Assembly: GCF_004307995.1 (NCBI RefSeq)
Contig: NZ_SIRE01000010.1
Span: 124,001-188,000 of the forward strand
Direction: 5' to 3'
Length of the DNA: 64,000 bases
DNA from: Paenibacillus thalictri
GTDB taxonomy: Bacteria; Bacillota; Bacilli; Paenibacillales; NBRC-103111
The notes beneath the pieces were generated by a model, which worked only from the letters and a program-made list of their open reading frames with translations, ran no database searches and was not told the DNA's origin. Shown piece after piece: positions 51,866 to 62,000 of the stretch. The translations under genes were made by a program, and so were the position numbers. How positions within the stretch are numbered: the first letter of the stretch is position 1; every line of letters begins with the position of its first letter.

Positions 51866-53866
51866 ATGAGTGCAATGAACATAGCGGAAAAAATGAACCG
51901 TACCGATTGGTGTAAGCAGGAACTGTTGAAGCTGCAGCAGGAACTGGATGTGGTGCTGGAGCATGGCGTAACCATCCCCGAGGAGCCGGGAGGCTGGTGG
52001 CATCAATATGTGTGCCCCGAACACCATACGGAACTGTTGTTTGATCCTGCGGAGGAGGATGCAACCGTCTTTCATTGTCCGCATGGCTGCCGGATCGAAG
52101 AGGATGTTTACCGCGGGGCATGGCTTGTTTTTAAACATCAGTCGATAGCCCGTTACGCGCTGCAGGCCGCGGCCGTTTATGCGGGTACTGGAGAAGCGCG
52201 TTATGCCGAACTGGGGAAAACCATACTGGTACGATACGCGGAACAATTTCCGCATTATCCGGTTCACCCTGATGCACAGCCATGGATGTTGAAAGGCCGG
52301 GCATTCCATCAGGCGCTTACCGAAGGAATCTGGTCCACGACACTGATCCGCGCTTATCTGCTGCTGCAAGATGAAGGAGTGGGTTTGAATGAAGACCAGC
52401 CGGTCTGGGAGAAATTTCTGGATATGCTGGAGGAAAGCATGGTGGAATACCGCCGTATCTTGATCCATGACAAAAAAAATCCGGAGAACAATTACACGGC
52501 TTGGTTGAACGCTTCGTTGTCCTGTGTTTATGCGGCCAGAGGCCAGCAAAAGAAACTGGAAGAGCTTATTGCCGGTGAAGGCGGTCTGCAGCATCACTTG
52601 ACGATTGGCGTCAAACCCGATCAATTCGAATTTGAAGGCGCAACGTATTACCATGTTTTCGTATTGCGGGCATATATGATTACCGTCGAAATGGCGGAAA
52701 GGTTCGGAATCGACTTGTACCATTTGCGCGGTGACCAGGAGCAATGTTTTAAAGGAATGTACGATGTGCTGGCGGACCTTGCCAATGGGCAAGGCGAACT
52801 GCCTGCGCTGCATGACGGACCTTACAAGCGGGTTCCTTATGCGCGGGAAATCGCCGAAATTATGGAGATCGGTTTTGCTAAATACGGTCAGCCGTCTTAT
52901 GTTCCTATTCTGCAAGAAGCGTACCGCCAATTGGGCGGCGAACCTTTGCGCAGCGGGCTGGAAGCCGTTGTGTACGGCGAAGCGGACTTGTCAGTCGCTG
53001 TGCCGGACAATACGTCCAAGCTGCTGCCCGATTCCGGATTTGCGGTTGGCAGACAACCCGGGAATGCGCTGTCATTTTTAACCGATTTTGGCGCGCACGG
53101 CGGATCGCACGGCCATTACGACAAACTCCACGTTTCCGTTGAGCACCGCTTAGGCGCGATTTCCCCGGACATGGGCATGGTGCCTTACGGTTCGGAGATG
53201 CGCAAGAGCTGGTTTGCACAAACGGCCAGCCATAATACGGTTGCAGTCGGCGCCAAATCGCAGAAGGAACATACCGGGGAATACGTCAAGTGGGAACAAA
53301 CGCCGCAAAGCACATATATTTGGACTCGTTCGGCCGGTGCTTACGAAGGCTGCATAATCAATCGGCACGTGCTGCTGACTGGCGATCTGCTGATCGATTG
53401 GGTGGAAACGAAGCTGGACGAAGCAAACGATATCGATCTTTTCTTCCATTCGTTATATCCGTTCATTCCAGCAAGCGACACGGCACAGTGGGGACGCAGC
53501 GGCGAGAAATTGGGTACGGAAAATGGTTATGAATACATCCATGTAACCGGAATGACATCTACAGCGGCCGGTCTCGTATGGAAAACAGGAACTCATGAGG
53601 CGGCAGAGCTGTATTACGCTTCCGTGATGCCGGTCGGCGGTACGGTTTATTATGGCGAAACGCCGGGCACATCCGTTGATCCAAGCGAAGCCGCTTATGT
53701 CATCGTGCAGCGAACGCATGGAACACAAGCCCGGTATGTGCAGGCATACCGCAGCGGCTCTCCCGCCCAGCTGGAAATGGACGGCGATATGCTGATCGTT
53801 CAGTTGGAAGAAAAGCAAATGCGTTATATGTTAAGCGATCAAGGTTTGGTGCTAGTACAAGAATAG
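51866..53866 (+). CDS. Heparinase II/III-family lyase, probably cytoplasmic
   Basis: ATG with GGAGG upstream. 666 residues without a signal peptide. An (alpha/alpha) toroid at residues about 80-360, with YKRVPYAREIAEIME near 330, is followed by a beta-sheet domain with GSHGHYDKLHVSVE near 415, the catalytic region of the heparinase II/III fold. Such enzymes cleave uronate-containing polysaccharides by beta-elimination, or hydrate-like act on unsaturated oligomers. Intracellular location suggests it finishes oligosaccharides imported by the ABC system. Confidence 0.9.
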   Translation: MSAMNIAEKMNRTDWCKQELLKLQQELDVVLEHGVTIPEEPGGWWHQYVCPEHHTELLFDPAEEDATVFHCPHGCRIEEDVYRGAWLVFKHQSIARYALQAAAVYAGTGEARYAELGKTILVRYAEQFPHYPVHPDAQPWMLKGRAFHQALTEGIWSTTLIRAYLLLQDEGVGLNEDQPVWEKFLDMLEESMVEYRRILIHDKKNPENNYTAWLNASLSCVYAARGQQKKLEELIAGEGGLQHHLTIGVKPDQFEFEGATYYHVFVLRAYMITVEMAERFGIDLYHLRGDQEQCFKGMYDVLADLANGQGELPALHDGPYKRVPYAREIAEIMEIGFAKYGQPSYVPILQEAYRQLGGEPLRSGLEAVVYGEADLSVAVPDNTSKLLPDSGFAVGRQPGNALSFLTDFGAHGGSHGHYDKLHVSVEHRLGAISPDMGMVPYGSEMRKSWFAQTASHNTVAVGAKSQKEHTGEYVKWEQTPQSTYIWTRSAGAYEGCIINRHVLLTGDLLIDWVETKLDEANDIDLFFHSLYPFIPASDTAQWGRSGEKLGTENGYEYIHVTGMTSTAAGLVWKTGTHEAAELYYASVMPVGGTVYYGETPGTSVDPSEAAYVIVQRTHGTQARYVQAYRSGSPAQLEMDGDMLIVQLEEKQMRYMLSDQGLVLVQE

Positions 53867-53885
53867 GGACAAACAGGGAGAGAAA

Positions 53886-54056
53886 GAGGCCACAAAAAAG
53901 TAGCGGAGTGAGCGAAATCATGCTGGAGAAGCGCCAGCGTTCGCTTTTGTCCCCGAATTTCACCTGCTGCAAGTAGGTGAATTCAAGAAATTTGGGGACA
54001 ATTGGCGATCGTAAGTATGATTTGCTCATACAGCGTTCACTTTTTCAGCGGCCTCG
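53886..54056 (+). repeat. MITE-like intergenic repeat, copy 2
   Basis: 171 bases, inverted relative to copy 1 (46759). Ends are GAGGCC and GGCCTC; inner hairpin TTGTCCCC / GGGGACAA with ACCT/AGGT. It ends 21 bases before the next gene start, so that gene's ribosome site lies just outside it. Confidence 0.8.
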
Positions 54057-54076
54057 GAGAGAAAGGATGCCATTTT

Positions 54077-56389
54077 ATGAAAAAGCCATTATACGAACCG
54101 CAAAGCGGCATTTTGACGGTACAATACGAACCTAATGAAACAACGCAGCTGCTTGAAAATCCGCCCCGGTTTACATGGATGCCGGCACAACTGGAAAATG
54201 ACCGTTATGTGCTGCAAATTTCATCGACCGCCGATTTTTCATCTGACGACACGGTAACCGCCGGACCGATCCCTTACAATTTATATACGCCGGATTATGT
54301 GCTGCCTGCCGGCACCCATTATTGGCGTTATGCCTTAATAACCAACGAAGATACGGAACAAGGAGCAGACGAATATACCGGATGGAGTGGGGTGCGCTCC
54401 TTTACGGTGCCGGAGGATCTGCCGCAGACGCCGCTTCTTTCCCGGGAAGTGAGGTACCGTCATGCCCAAGCGGAGCATCCCAGATTGTGGCTGCAGGCTG
54501 CGGAGCTGGATACGTTCCGGAGTAAAATAAAGGAAGATCCCGAGGGCAGCGGCTGGTCCGCATTTTACGAGCGTTCCGTCAAGCCGTGGATTGAACGGGA
54601 ACTCATGCCGGAACCGCAGCGTTATCCGAACAACAAACGGGTGGCCAAGCTGTGGAGGCAGATGTACATCGATTGCCAGGAAACGTTGTATGCGATACGC
54701 CATCTGAGTGTGGCCGGCGTTATTTTGCAGGACGAGATGCTGCTGGAGCGGGCCAAAACATGGCTGCTGCATGTGCTGACTTGGGAAACGGAAGGCACAA
54801 CTTCCCGGGATTATAACGACGAAGCTTCTTTCCGGATCGCGGGAGCTGTGGCGTGGGGTTACGACTGGCTGTATCCTACGTTGACGGCCGAAGAACGCGA
54901 GCAGGTTCGGGCGAACTTGCTGCGCCGTACCGAGCAGATCGCTTTCCATGTCATCGAGAGATCGAAAATTCATCAGGTCCCGTTTGACAGCCATGCGGTG
55001 CGTTCGCTTTCATCTGTGCTTGTTCCTTGCTGTATCGCGATGTTCGGCGAGGAGCCGAAGGCGCGGGAATGGCTTGATTACACATTGGAATACTACTCCG
55101 GTTTATATTCTCCGTGGGGCGGCAGCGACGGCGGCTGGGCGGAAGGCCCGATGTACTGGACGACGGGGATGGCTTTTGTCACCGAAGCGATGAACCTGCT
55201 GAAAAAATATACGGCGATTAATTTTTACGAGCGGCCATTTTTCAAAAAAACCGCCGATTTCCCGCTGTATTGCTTCAGCCCGGATACGATTCGCTGCAGC
55301 TTTGGCGACCAGTCCACGCTGGGTGATCCGGTCAGCTTAAAAACCGGATTTAACGTGCGGCAGTTCGCTGGGGTAACCGGAAACGGCTGGCATCAATGGT
55401 ACTACGAGCGGGTGAAAGAAACCGACACCGACTCGGAGATGAAGTTCTATAACTATGGCTGGTGGGATTTCCGTTTCGACGAAATGATGTACCGCAACGA
55501 TTTCCCTGCCATTCAAGCAGTGGAGCCATCGGACATCGAAAAAGTAAAGTGGTTCCGCGATATCGGCTGGGTGGCGTTTCACGCCAATATGCACAAGCCG
55601 GAGGATCATATTATGCTGCTGATCAAGAGCAGCCCTTACGGCTCAATCAGCCACAGCCACGGCGACCAAAACGGCTTCCTGCTGCATGCCTTCGGCGAGC
55701 CGCTGGCCATCGAAAGCGGGCATTACGTCGCTTTTGGCAGCACGATGCATATGAATTGGCGCAAGACGACACGCTCGACCAACAATATTTTGATCGACGG
55801 TCTGGGGCAATACGCCGGTACAAACAAAGTGCTCAACATGGCGGCCAAAGGTGTCGTCGAGCAAGTCGCATCGTATGACGCTTATACGTATTCCCGCTGC
55901 AACGCGACAGCCGCGTATCAAGAACACGTGCCTTACTTGAGCCGTTATGTGCGCGAAATTTATTTCTTCAATCAATCGTACATCGTGATTGTCGATCAGA
56001 TCGACCTTTCTCAGCCGGGTAAAATCGATTGGCTGCTCCATACCCCGAACCGGATGAAGCTGGACGGCCAAACCTTCAAGCTGCGCGGCCAAAAAGCGGG
56101 TCTCGACGGCAGATTCGTCTATAGCTCTTCCGGAGACTTGACCTTGTCGCAAACCGATGAGTTCACCGGCGTCGATCCTGTTGAAATCGAAGGTTTGCCG
56201 CGCGAATGGCACTTAAACGCCGCCACCCGCGAAGCCCGCAGCCACCGGATCGCCACGCTGCTTGTGCCGATTCGCAAGGACGAAAGCAAATATGTGTCGC
56301 ATTTTATGGATGATCAGGACCATGGCGTACACATTTATTTTACGGAGAACGGCTTGACCCAAAAGGTCGAAGTGCCAAAAGCTTATTGA
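54077..56389 (+). CDS. Heparinase II/III-family lyase with N-terminal DUF4962-like domain
   Basis: ATG 54077 after AAAGGATG; the frame is open further upstream into the repeat, but that part is not coding. 770 residues with no signal peptide. An N-terminal fibronectin-like DUF4962 domain (FTWMPAQLENDRYVLQISST ... HYWRYAL) precedes the toroid (WGYDWLYPTLTAEEREQVR, GGSDGGWAEGPMYW) and the sheet domain with ISHSHGDQNGFLLHAFG near residue 524. Probably a second lyase acting on the same substrate as the 51866 enzyme. It ends the operon. Confidence 0.9.
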   Translation: MKKPLYEPQSGILTVQYEPNETTQLLENPPRFTWMPAQLENDRYVLQISSTADFSSDDTVTAGPIPYNLYTPDYVLPAGTHYWRYALITNEDTEQGADEYTGWSGVRSFTVPEDLPQTPLLSREVRYRHAQAEHPRLWLQAAELDTFRSKIKEDPEGSGWSAFYERSVKPWIERELMPEPQRYPNNKRVAKLWRQMYIDCQETLYAIRHLSVAGVILQDEMLLERAKTWLLHVLTWETEGTTSRDYNDEASFRIAGAVAWGYDWLYPTLTAEEREQVRANLLRRTEQIAFHVIERSKIHQVPFDSHAVRSLSSVLVPCCIAMFGEEPKAREWLDYTLEYYSGLYSPWGGSDGGWAEGPMYWTTGMAFVTEAMNLLKKYTAINFYERPFFKKTADFPLYCFSPDTIRCSFGDQSTLGDPVSLKTGFNVRQFAGVTGNGWHQWYYERVKETDTDSEMKFYNYGWWDFRFDEMMYRNDFPAIQAVEPSDIEKVKWFRDIGWVAFHANMHKPEDHIMLLIKSSPYGSISHSHGDQNGFLLHAFGEPLAIESGHYVAFGSTMHMNWRKTTRSTNNILIDGLGQYAGTNKVLNMAAKGVVEQVASYDAYTYSRCNATAAYQEHVPYLSRYVREIYFFNQSYIVIVDQIDLSQPGKIDWLLHTPNRMKLDGQTFKLRGQKAGLDGRFVYSSSGDLTLSQTDEFTGVDPVEIEGLPREWHLNAATREARSHRIATLLVPIRKDESKYVSHFMDDQDHGVHIYFTENGLTQKVEVPKAY

Positions 56390-56442
56390 AAGAATAGTAC
56401 TAATAGGCTGAGGGGTTCGGAGTAAGCTCATATGGATTTAGG

Positions 56443-56483
56443 AAATAACCCGCCGGCATTAATCCGGTCGGGTTATTTTCGTT
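56443..56483 (+). terminator. Terminator closing the polysaccharide locus
   Basis: 14-bp stem AAATAACCCGCCGG / CCGGTCGGGTTATTT (one bulge), loop CATTAAT, then TTCGTTT. Confidence 0.87.
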
Positions 56484-56511
56484 TATCTTAAGTCAGCATC
56501 CCACGAAGTAG

Positions 56512-56713
56512 AGCGCAGGTGCGCCAATGCTAAGCGAAGCGAAAGCAAGGCGGACCAAATGCGCGAGGACGAGGCACACCGCAGCTCCCCGCGTCACCAC
56601 GCCAAAAGTAAAGCGCGGCGCTTATCGGTTTTGCGCTAGCAAAACGATAAGCAACAGGCGCGGGCCCGCGGCACACACTCGCTCAGCCGGCGGCGGGTCC
56701 AGGGCGCAGCGCC
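56512..56713 (+). repeat. 202-bp GC-rich repeat, copy A
   Basis: Same length as copy B at 58741 and near-identical, in direct orientation. Starts AGCGCAGGTGCGCC, contains a hairpin GCTTATCG-TTTTGC / GCAAAACGATAAGC (56620-56652) and ends AGGGCGCAGCGCC. Confidence 0.82.
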
Positions 56714-57533
56714 GTTGTCAGGATAAGAAGCCGATGGATCAAAGTATCGTCACAGGAATGATCAAGCTTCTTTTATGCGCGGCGGCGACCCGTTCCGGAC
56801 ATAGAACCATCCGGATGGATCACGGACTGAGTGGGACTGTCGATTCATTGTGGTTCCCCCACCCATTGGGCATCATTTAAGCATTGTGCATCCCGGACGT
56901 TGGAGAAACCCCCTCTCTAATGGACATGGGCGCAGCTATGTGAACTAAATCTGAGGTTTGCTCAATGGGACGGACACCAGCGCTCTTATTTGGTTTACCA
57001 TCGCGGTTTCTCCGACTTTTTTGGGCAAATAAAGTCGCACCTGTCCGTTAAAAATGTAAACCTTGTTTTTTTTGCCACATAACGGCGCTCCGGTCCGTTA
57101 GCGTTGGAGCATGATGTTCGCACGCATAAGTCCTACCATAGCAACGAAGATGTCCGTTTTACAGCCAGCCAACCAACGATCAACTTTCATCAAGTTGAAT
57201 CGAAATCGCTTCATTTGCTGCGTTCAAGCATGTTATGGTTCCGGTTTACTCCATAAGCCCGATATGATTGCGCTAATGCAGCCAGTACGCGGTCTGAATA
57301 GCAGCCATTGATCGCTAAACGGACAACATTGGCGCAGCTCTTGGAGTTCTCCTGTGGGGGGATTGAGAGGGGAACCCTACCCAAAGTGACGGCGAAATTT
57401 TTGGGGAGAAACCCGCATAAGGCTGCGTTGACTATGGCTAATACGTTGCTCGACGCTTTCAGAAGAAGCAGCGCAATCTCTTGGCAAAGCTTCGGTTGCT
57501 AAGCGCCGAGCTGCGGGCTATGGTATGGGGTTT
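56714..57533. other. No convincing gene; decayed-looking sequence
   Basis: 820 bases between repeat copy A and the SRPBCC gene. Short scattered motifs such as GTCCGTTA / AACGGACA recur in both directions (near 56970, 57040, 57090, 57150, 57310), and 57346-57400 resembles the sequence just after copy B. No ORF has a ribosome site or recognisable product. Confidence 0.5.
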
Positions 57534-58007
57534 CTAAGAGTTCGCTATGCCGTGTTTGTTTGCAATTTGCTCGCTTTGGTTGGGCTGGCCCTTACCCTTG
57601 GTGATCAAGTCGCGAAGGCTGCCGTTTATGTAGATGCCCCAGGAGTCCGTACAGACGGAGTAGCACTCATAGGCGGGAACGAGGCCTACGTGCGTAAAGC
57701 GAACTTCTGTTTTGCCGTCTTTTTTGTCGATTTCAAAAACAATGTTGGTATCCGTCCACTCCTTCTTGTCCTCTACGAAGTTAAAGTAGTTGTCTGTAAT
57801 GTGCCAACTGACCTTTTTATCTGGAACAAGCTCGGTGATTTGGATAGTGCAGCGGTGAATGTCTTGGTGGTGGTACTTAAATTCACCGAGTTCGTCGGTA
57901 GTTCCCTCAATTTCCTCAGACCACCATCCGCGGACGTTATTGATAGCGGCGAAGACTTCTTCGGGGCTTTGGTCTACCTTAAAAAAAGTGCTGTAACTTT
58001 GATTCAT
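57534..58007 (-). CDS. SRPBCC (AHSA1/START-like) domain protein
   Basis: 157 residues, ATG with GAGGGGAGA 10 bases upstream. FFKVDQSPEEVFAAINNVRGWW is a typical SRPBCC opening, followed by a helix-grip pattern of strands and VRFTHVGLVPAYECY with a final C-terminal helix. These fold around small hydrophobic ligands. Divergent from a MarR/HxlR-type gene with operator-like repeats between them, so the pair is likely co-regulated. Confidence 0.88.
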   Translation of the reverse strand: MNQSYSTFFKVDQSPEEVFAAINNVRGWWSEEIEGTTDELGEFKYHHQDIHRCTIQITELVPDKKVSWHITDNYFNFVEDKKEWTDTNIVFEIDKKDGKTEVRFTHVGLVPAYECYSVCTDSWGIYINGSLRDLITKGKGQPNQSEQIANKHGIANS

Positions 58008-58058
58008 GCAAATTATCTCCCCTCGTTAATGGTTGGCTACACACCGAGTATAAATTAT

Positions 58059-58100
58059 GTACTTTTAAAATGCAAGTACAAGATTGCAAAATGCAAGTAC
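58059..58100. promoter_or_regulatory. Candidate operator between divergent SRPBCC and HxlR-type genes
   Basis: AAAATGCAAGTAC occurs at 58067-58079 and 58088-58100, a 21-base period (two helical turns). GTACTT at 58059 with AAGTAC at 58074 forms an inverted repeat. TATAAT lies at 58106-58111. Confidence 0.6.
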
Positions 58101-58119
58101 GAATTGTATAATCAGCCTC

Positions 58120-58533
58120 ATGAAAAAGCGACCTTCCACAGTTTGTCCAATCGTATATGCGCTCGACATATGGGGTGATCCCTGGAGCCTAGTCATACTT
58201 CGTGACGTCCTTATCCATAACAAGCGGTATTACCGTGAGTTTCTTGCTTCACGCGAGCACATCGCAACTAATATTTTGAGCGCACGGCTCCAATCACTTG
58301 TTGAAGCAAGCCTGCTCGTCAAGATAGAAGGAGATACAAACCGTTCACAAACCATGTACCGACCAACACAAAAGGCGCTTGACCTGTTTCCGGTCGTTTT
58401 TGCCATTATGCACTGAGGCCTGAAATACAACCTCAATACCGATATGACGATTCCGATCATGCAAGAACTAAAAACAAACGAAAAAGGGCTGAAGCTGCGC
58501 CTTTTGCAAAATTTCGACGATATTACATCATAA
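58120..58533 (+). pseudogene. HxlR-family winged-helix regulator with internal TGA
   Basis: ATG 58120. The first 98 codons encode an HxlR-type winged helix (CPIVYALDIWGDPWSLVILR, REHIATNILSARLQSL, TQKALDLFPVVFAIMH). TGA at 58414 stands where the family has Trp (TGG); the same frame then runs 39 more codons with credible protein (GLKYNLNTDMTIPIMQ ... LRLLQNFDDITS) to TAA 58531. So a single nonsense change truncates it, though the DNA-binding part remains and could still act. Divergent from the SRPBCC gene. Confidence 0.78.
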
Positions 58534-58654
58534 AAAAATCGCATCGCAATTCCTACGATCTTAAGCCATGAAAATAGCTGCATACGGAGAAAGTATCGAT
58601 ATCGGTCTCGAAGCGGTCGGTAAACAAAACTGAAAACAGCGGGTTTTAGCCCGG

Positions 58655-58680
58655 GGGCACTCTAGTGAGTGTCCTTGTTT
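58655..58680 (+). terminator. Terminator downstream of the HxlR-type gene
   Basis: GGGCACTC / GAGTGTCC stem, TAGT loop, TTGTTTT tail. Confidence 0.78.
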
Positions 58681-58740
58681 TATTTCAAAAACTTGCCGTT
58701 ACAGATAGCGCGGTGAGCCTTACCTCATTACACTACAGCA

Positions 58741-58942
58741 AGCGCAGGTGCGCCAATGCTAAGCGAAGCAAAAGCAAGGCGCACCGAATGCGCGAGGATG
58801 AAGCACCCCGTAGCACCCCGCATCCCTCCGCCAAAAGTAAAGCGCGGCGCTTATCAGTTTTGCATCAGCAAAACGATAAGCAACAGGCGCGTGCCCGGGG
58901 CACACACTCGCTCCGCCGGCGGCGGGTTCAGGGCGCAGCGCC
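58741..58942 (+). repeat. 202-bp GC-rich repeat, copy B
   Basis: Direct copy of the element at 56512, same length, scattered substitutions, hairpin arms kept (GCTTATC.GTTTTGC / GCAAAACGATAAGC). Confidence 0.82.
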
Positions 58943-59092
58943 TGGAGTCCCCCCGTGGGGGATTGAGGGGGCAATTTCCCCCAAATTAATCACAACCCTA
59001 CATAAAAATAACCTGCCCCCGGCAAAATCGGACGGAAGTATAATAGGGGTAGCTCGTTGATTGTTAACCATTCGCTTTACAGGAGGTATGGG

Positions 59093-62000
59093 ATGAAACG
59101 AAAAAAATGGAACCGCCCGGCATCGCTTGGCCTGATGGTCTGCCTTGCTTTAGCCGCACCGCAAATTGCAAGCGCTTACGATTACACGTCGTACAGCGGG
59201 TTGCACATCATCGATCCGAAGCTGATTCCGCCGGAGTCCAAAACATCGGACGAAGACAAAAAGATGGACGGCCTGATTCGCAAGCTGCAGGACAAAAAGC
59301 TGAAACTAGCTGCGTTACCCGCACAGGAGGTGCATCCAAGCTTGTGGTTTACCGATAAGGAATTGCCGGACTACCAGGCGCGCAGGCTGATGAAAGGCTC
59401 TTATTACGAGCAGCTGTGGGCGAAAATGGAGGCCGATGTCAACAACACCTACTTAGGCTACGACTACGCCGACCCGCAGCTTCATGAAAACGACCGTTCG
59501 CGTGGAGCGAAGCTGCTTGCTTTTTATTATATGATGATCAAAGACGATACAGCGGTCAGCGTCGACATCAAGAAGCAAGCGCTGGATCAAGCGAAAGCGG
59601 CGCTTATACATATGTACACCGGTACGGTGGAGGAGAGGACTAAGGACGACGGTGACATCTACTGGGCGACCTATTTGCAAGATTATGCTTCGGCTTATGA
59701 CTGGCTGTTCAACGACTTGTCGTTACAAGAACGCCAGGAGGCGCGTGCCCGTTTGAAAAAAGAAGCGCAATTCATAGCCGACTGGCTGATGACGCCGCAG
59801 CCGCCGCGCCCGCATAATCACCGCTCCAAGCCGGCGCTTGGCCTCGGTACGGTGGCATTGACTTTGGCGGATGAGCCGGAAGCGCAGTACTGGTTGAACA
59901 TCGCCATCGAACGTACATACAATGTGTTCGATTTCCAATTCAGCTCGGACGGCATTTCCCGGGAGGGCGCGCATTACGGGCAGTTTACGCTTGTCAATCT
60001 GATCCCTTTTTTATGGAATTACAAACATGTTACCGGCGATCAGGCGCCGGCCGATATTGCGCCGGACACGCTGATCCGCAACATGCAGCCGGTGTTCGAA
60101 TGGGCGGTCAAAACACGCATGGGCAACGGCTGGCTGCCGAATACGGAAGAAAGTTACGTCAAGCCGTACGCCACCCATATGGCGGCCGGGTTATATAAAA
60201 ACACCGATGCGCCCCAGTATGGACAAGGGCTGAAGCTGTCGGAGGTGCTGCAGTGGAGTTATGCGAACACGCAAGTATATTTGCCCGATTATACCGGGGC
60301 TACTTCGCAATATCAGATCGGCATTGACGAATATTTGACCTATGATGCGACGATTGCCGCCAAACCGCCGACCGTATCGCGGACGACGTTTATGAACGGA
60401 GGTGTTAATCCCAAGACAGGGCAGCCATTTGGCGGGAATGCCGTTCTGGGCAACCAGTGGAGTTCTCCAATGGAGCCCCAAGGCGATAAAACGCTTTGGC
60501 TGATGTTTAACGGGACGCCGGAATCGGACAATCACCAGCATCAAGATCAGCTGCATTTTAACATCTGGGGCAAAAATGCGCTGTTTGCCACGGATACCGG
60601 TTACGGTCAGTACAGCGCCTTTAATTCGTGGCTGAAAACGCCGCAGGCGCACAACTTGATTACGATGAACGGCCGCAGCACCCGCAATGAAACCGATCCG
60701 TACATGCCGGTGCGATCGGCTTATGAAATCGATACCGACCGGTTTGATTTTGCGCAAAAGGAAGGCGACTTCTACGCCGACGACCGTTCGGTGATGGGCA
60801 CGCACAAGCGGGCGGTCGCTTTTCCCGGCCAACAATATTTTGTTGTTGCCGACCAGACATCTTCACGGATCGGGGCCGCCGATTGGACGATGAACCTGCA
60901 TAGTCTAGGGGAACTTCATGCCGAAGGGGCACACGCCCGCTGGGCGATCACCAAGCAGGCCACGCCGGAGCTGACCGAAAAGCCAAAACCAGGAACGGAA
61001 AACACGATTCCTTATTACGGACTGGCCGAAGCCAAGATGGAAGCCTACATTTTTCCGTCTTCGCAAAAAGTAGAAGCCAAAAGCGGCATCGTCAGCCTCT
61101 TTAAGGAGGATATTAACGAATCGTATATCCAAGCGGCTCAGAACGCCGATAAAATCCAATATTTGACCGTGCTAGTCCCGCAAGGGCTTAACGAGAAAGC
61201 GCCTGCCGTTCAAGATTTAAGCACGGCGGAGGTTACGGCGGCCAGAGTGGGGATGGAGGACAGCCAGGACACGTATTTGCTGCAGATGAATTCCGGCCAG
61301 TCTGCTACGGCGGGCCATCTGACGACAGACGGAACATTTGCCTGGATACGTGAACAATCCGGCGTCCCTAGCGGCATGATGATGCGTGAAGGCCGGCAGC
61401 TGTGGATTAACGGCGTAAAGCGGCTGGAAGCAAACGTACCGGTCACCGCCGTTCTTGCTCTAAACGAAAAGGAATGGCTGCTTACAGTTTCCGATGCGCC
61501 GCAGGACGCAACGGCGACTGTGAATTTGCCGGTAGGGATTCAAGCGGAGAGCGTGACCGTTAACGGCGAAAAGGTAGCGGGAGCGCGGGTAGACGGCCAA
61601 ACGGTCAGCTTACCGCTCAAGTCGGAGACTTACCGGATCGCGGTATCCGGCAAATCATCGCCGGATTCGGCCGGAGCGCCAAGCGCCGAATTTACCGTGG
61701 ACCATGCCAGCGAGTATGGAGAGCGGGGTACAGGGGCGCGTACGGTGAAATTTGATGCGTTTTCGAGCAAAGGAAACAACTTGAAGTACGAATGGAGCTT
61801 TGGGGACGGCACTTTCTCATCACAGAGCGCGCCGGTTAAACAGTTTAACCGTTTTGGCACCTTCTTGGTTAACTTAAAGGTGACCGACGATAAGGGTCGT
61901 ACGGATACAAAAACGGCGTTGATCGAAAACAAAGATCCCAACCAAGCTCCGGTTGCCATGCTCAAGGCGGATTCGGCCGGAGGGCGGCCGCCGCTGAAGA

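Noticed and set aside
51665..52930. Antisense open frame of 421 codons under the kinase and first lyase
   Set aside because: Opposite real genes with family motifs; composition is typical of an out-of-frame reading.
53920..54076. Upstream extension of the second lyase into the repeat element
   Set aside because: The extension is translated repeat sequence; ATG 54077 has its own ribosome site and the domain starts there.
56527..59060. Similar short ORFs beginning MLSEAKARRT in both 202-bp repeats
   Set aside because: Their similarity follows from the DNA repeat; substitutions do not favour silent sites by eye, product is Arg-rich, and no ribosome site is seen.
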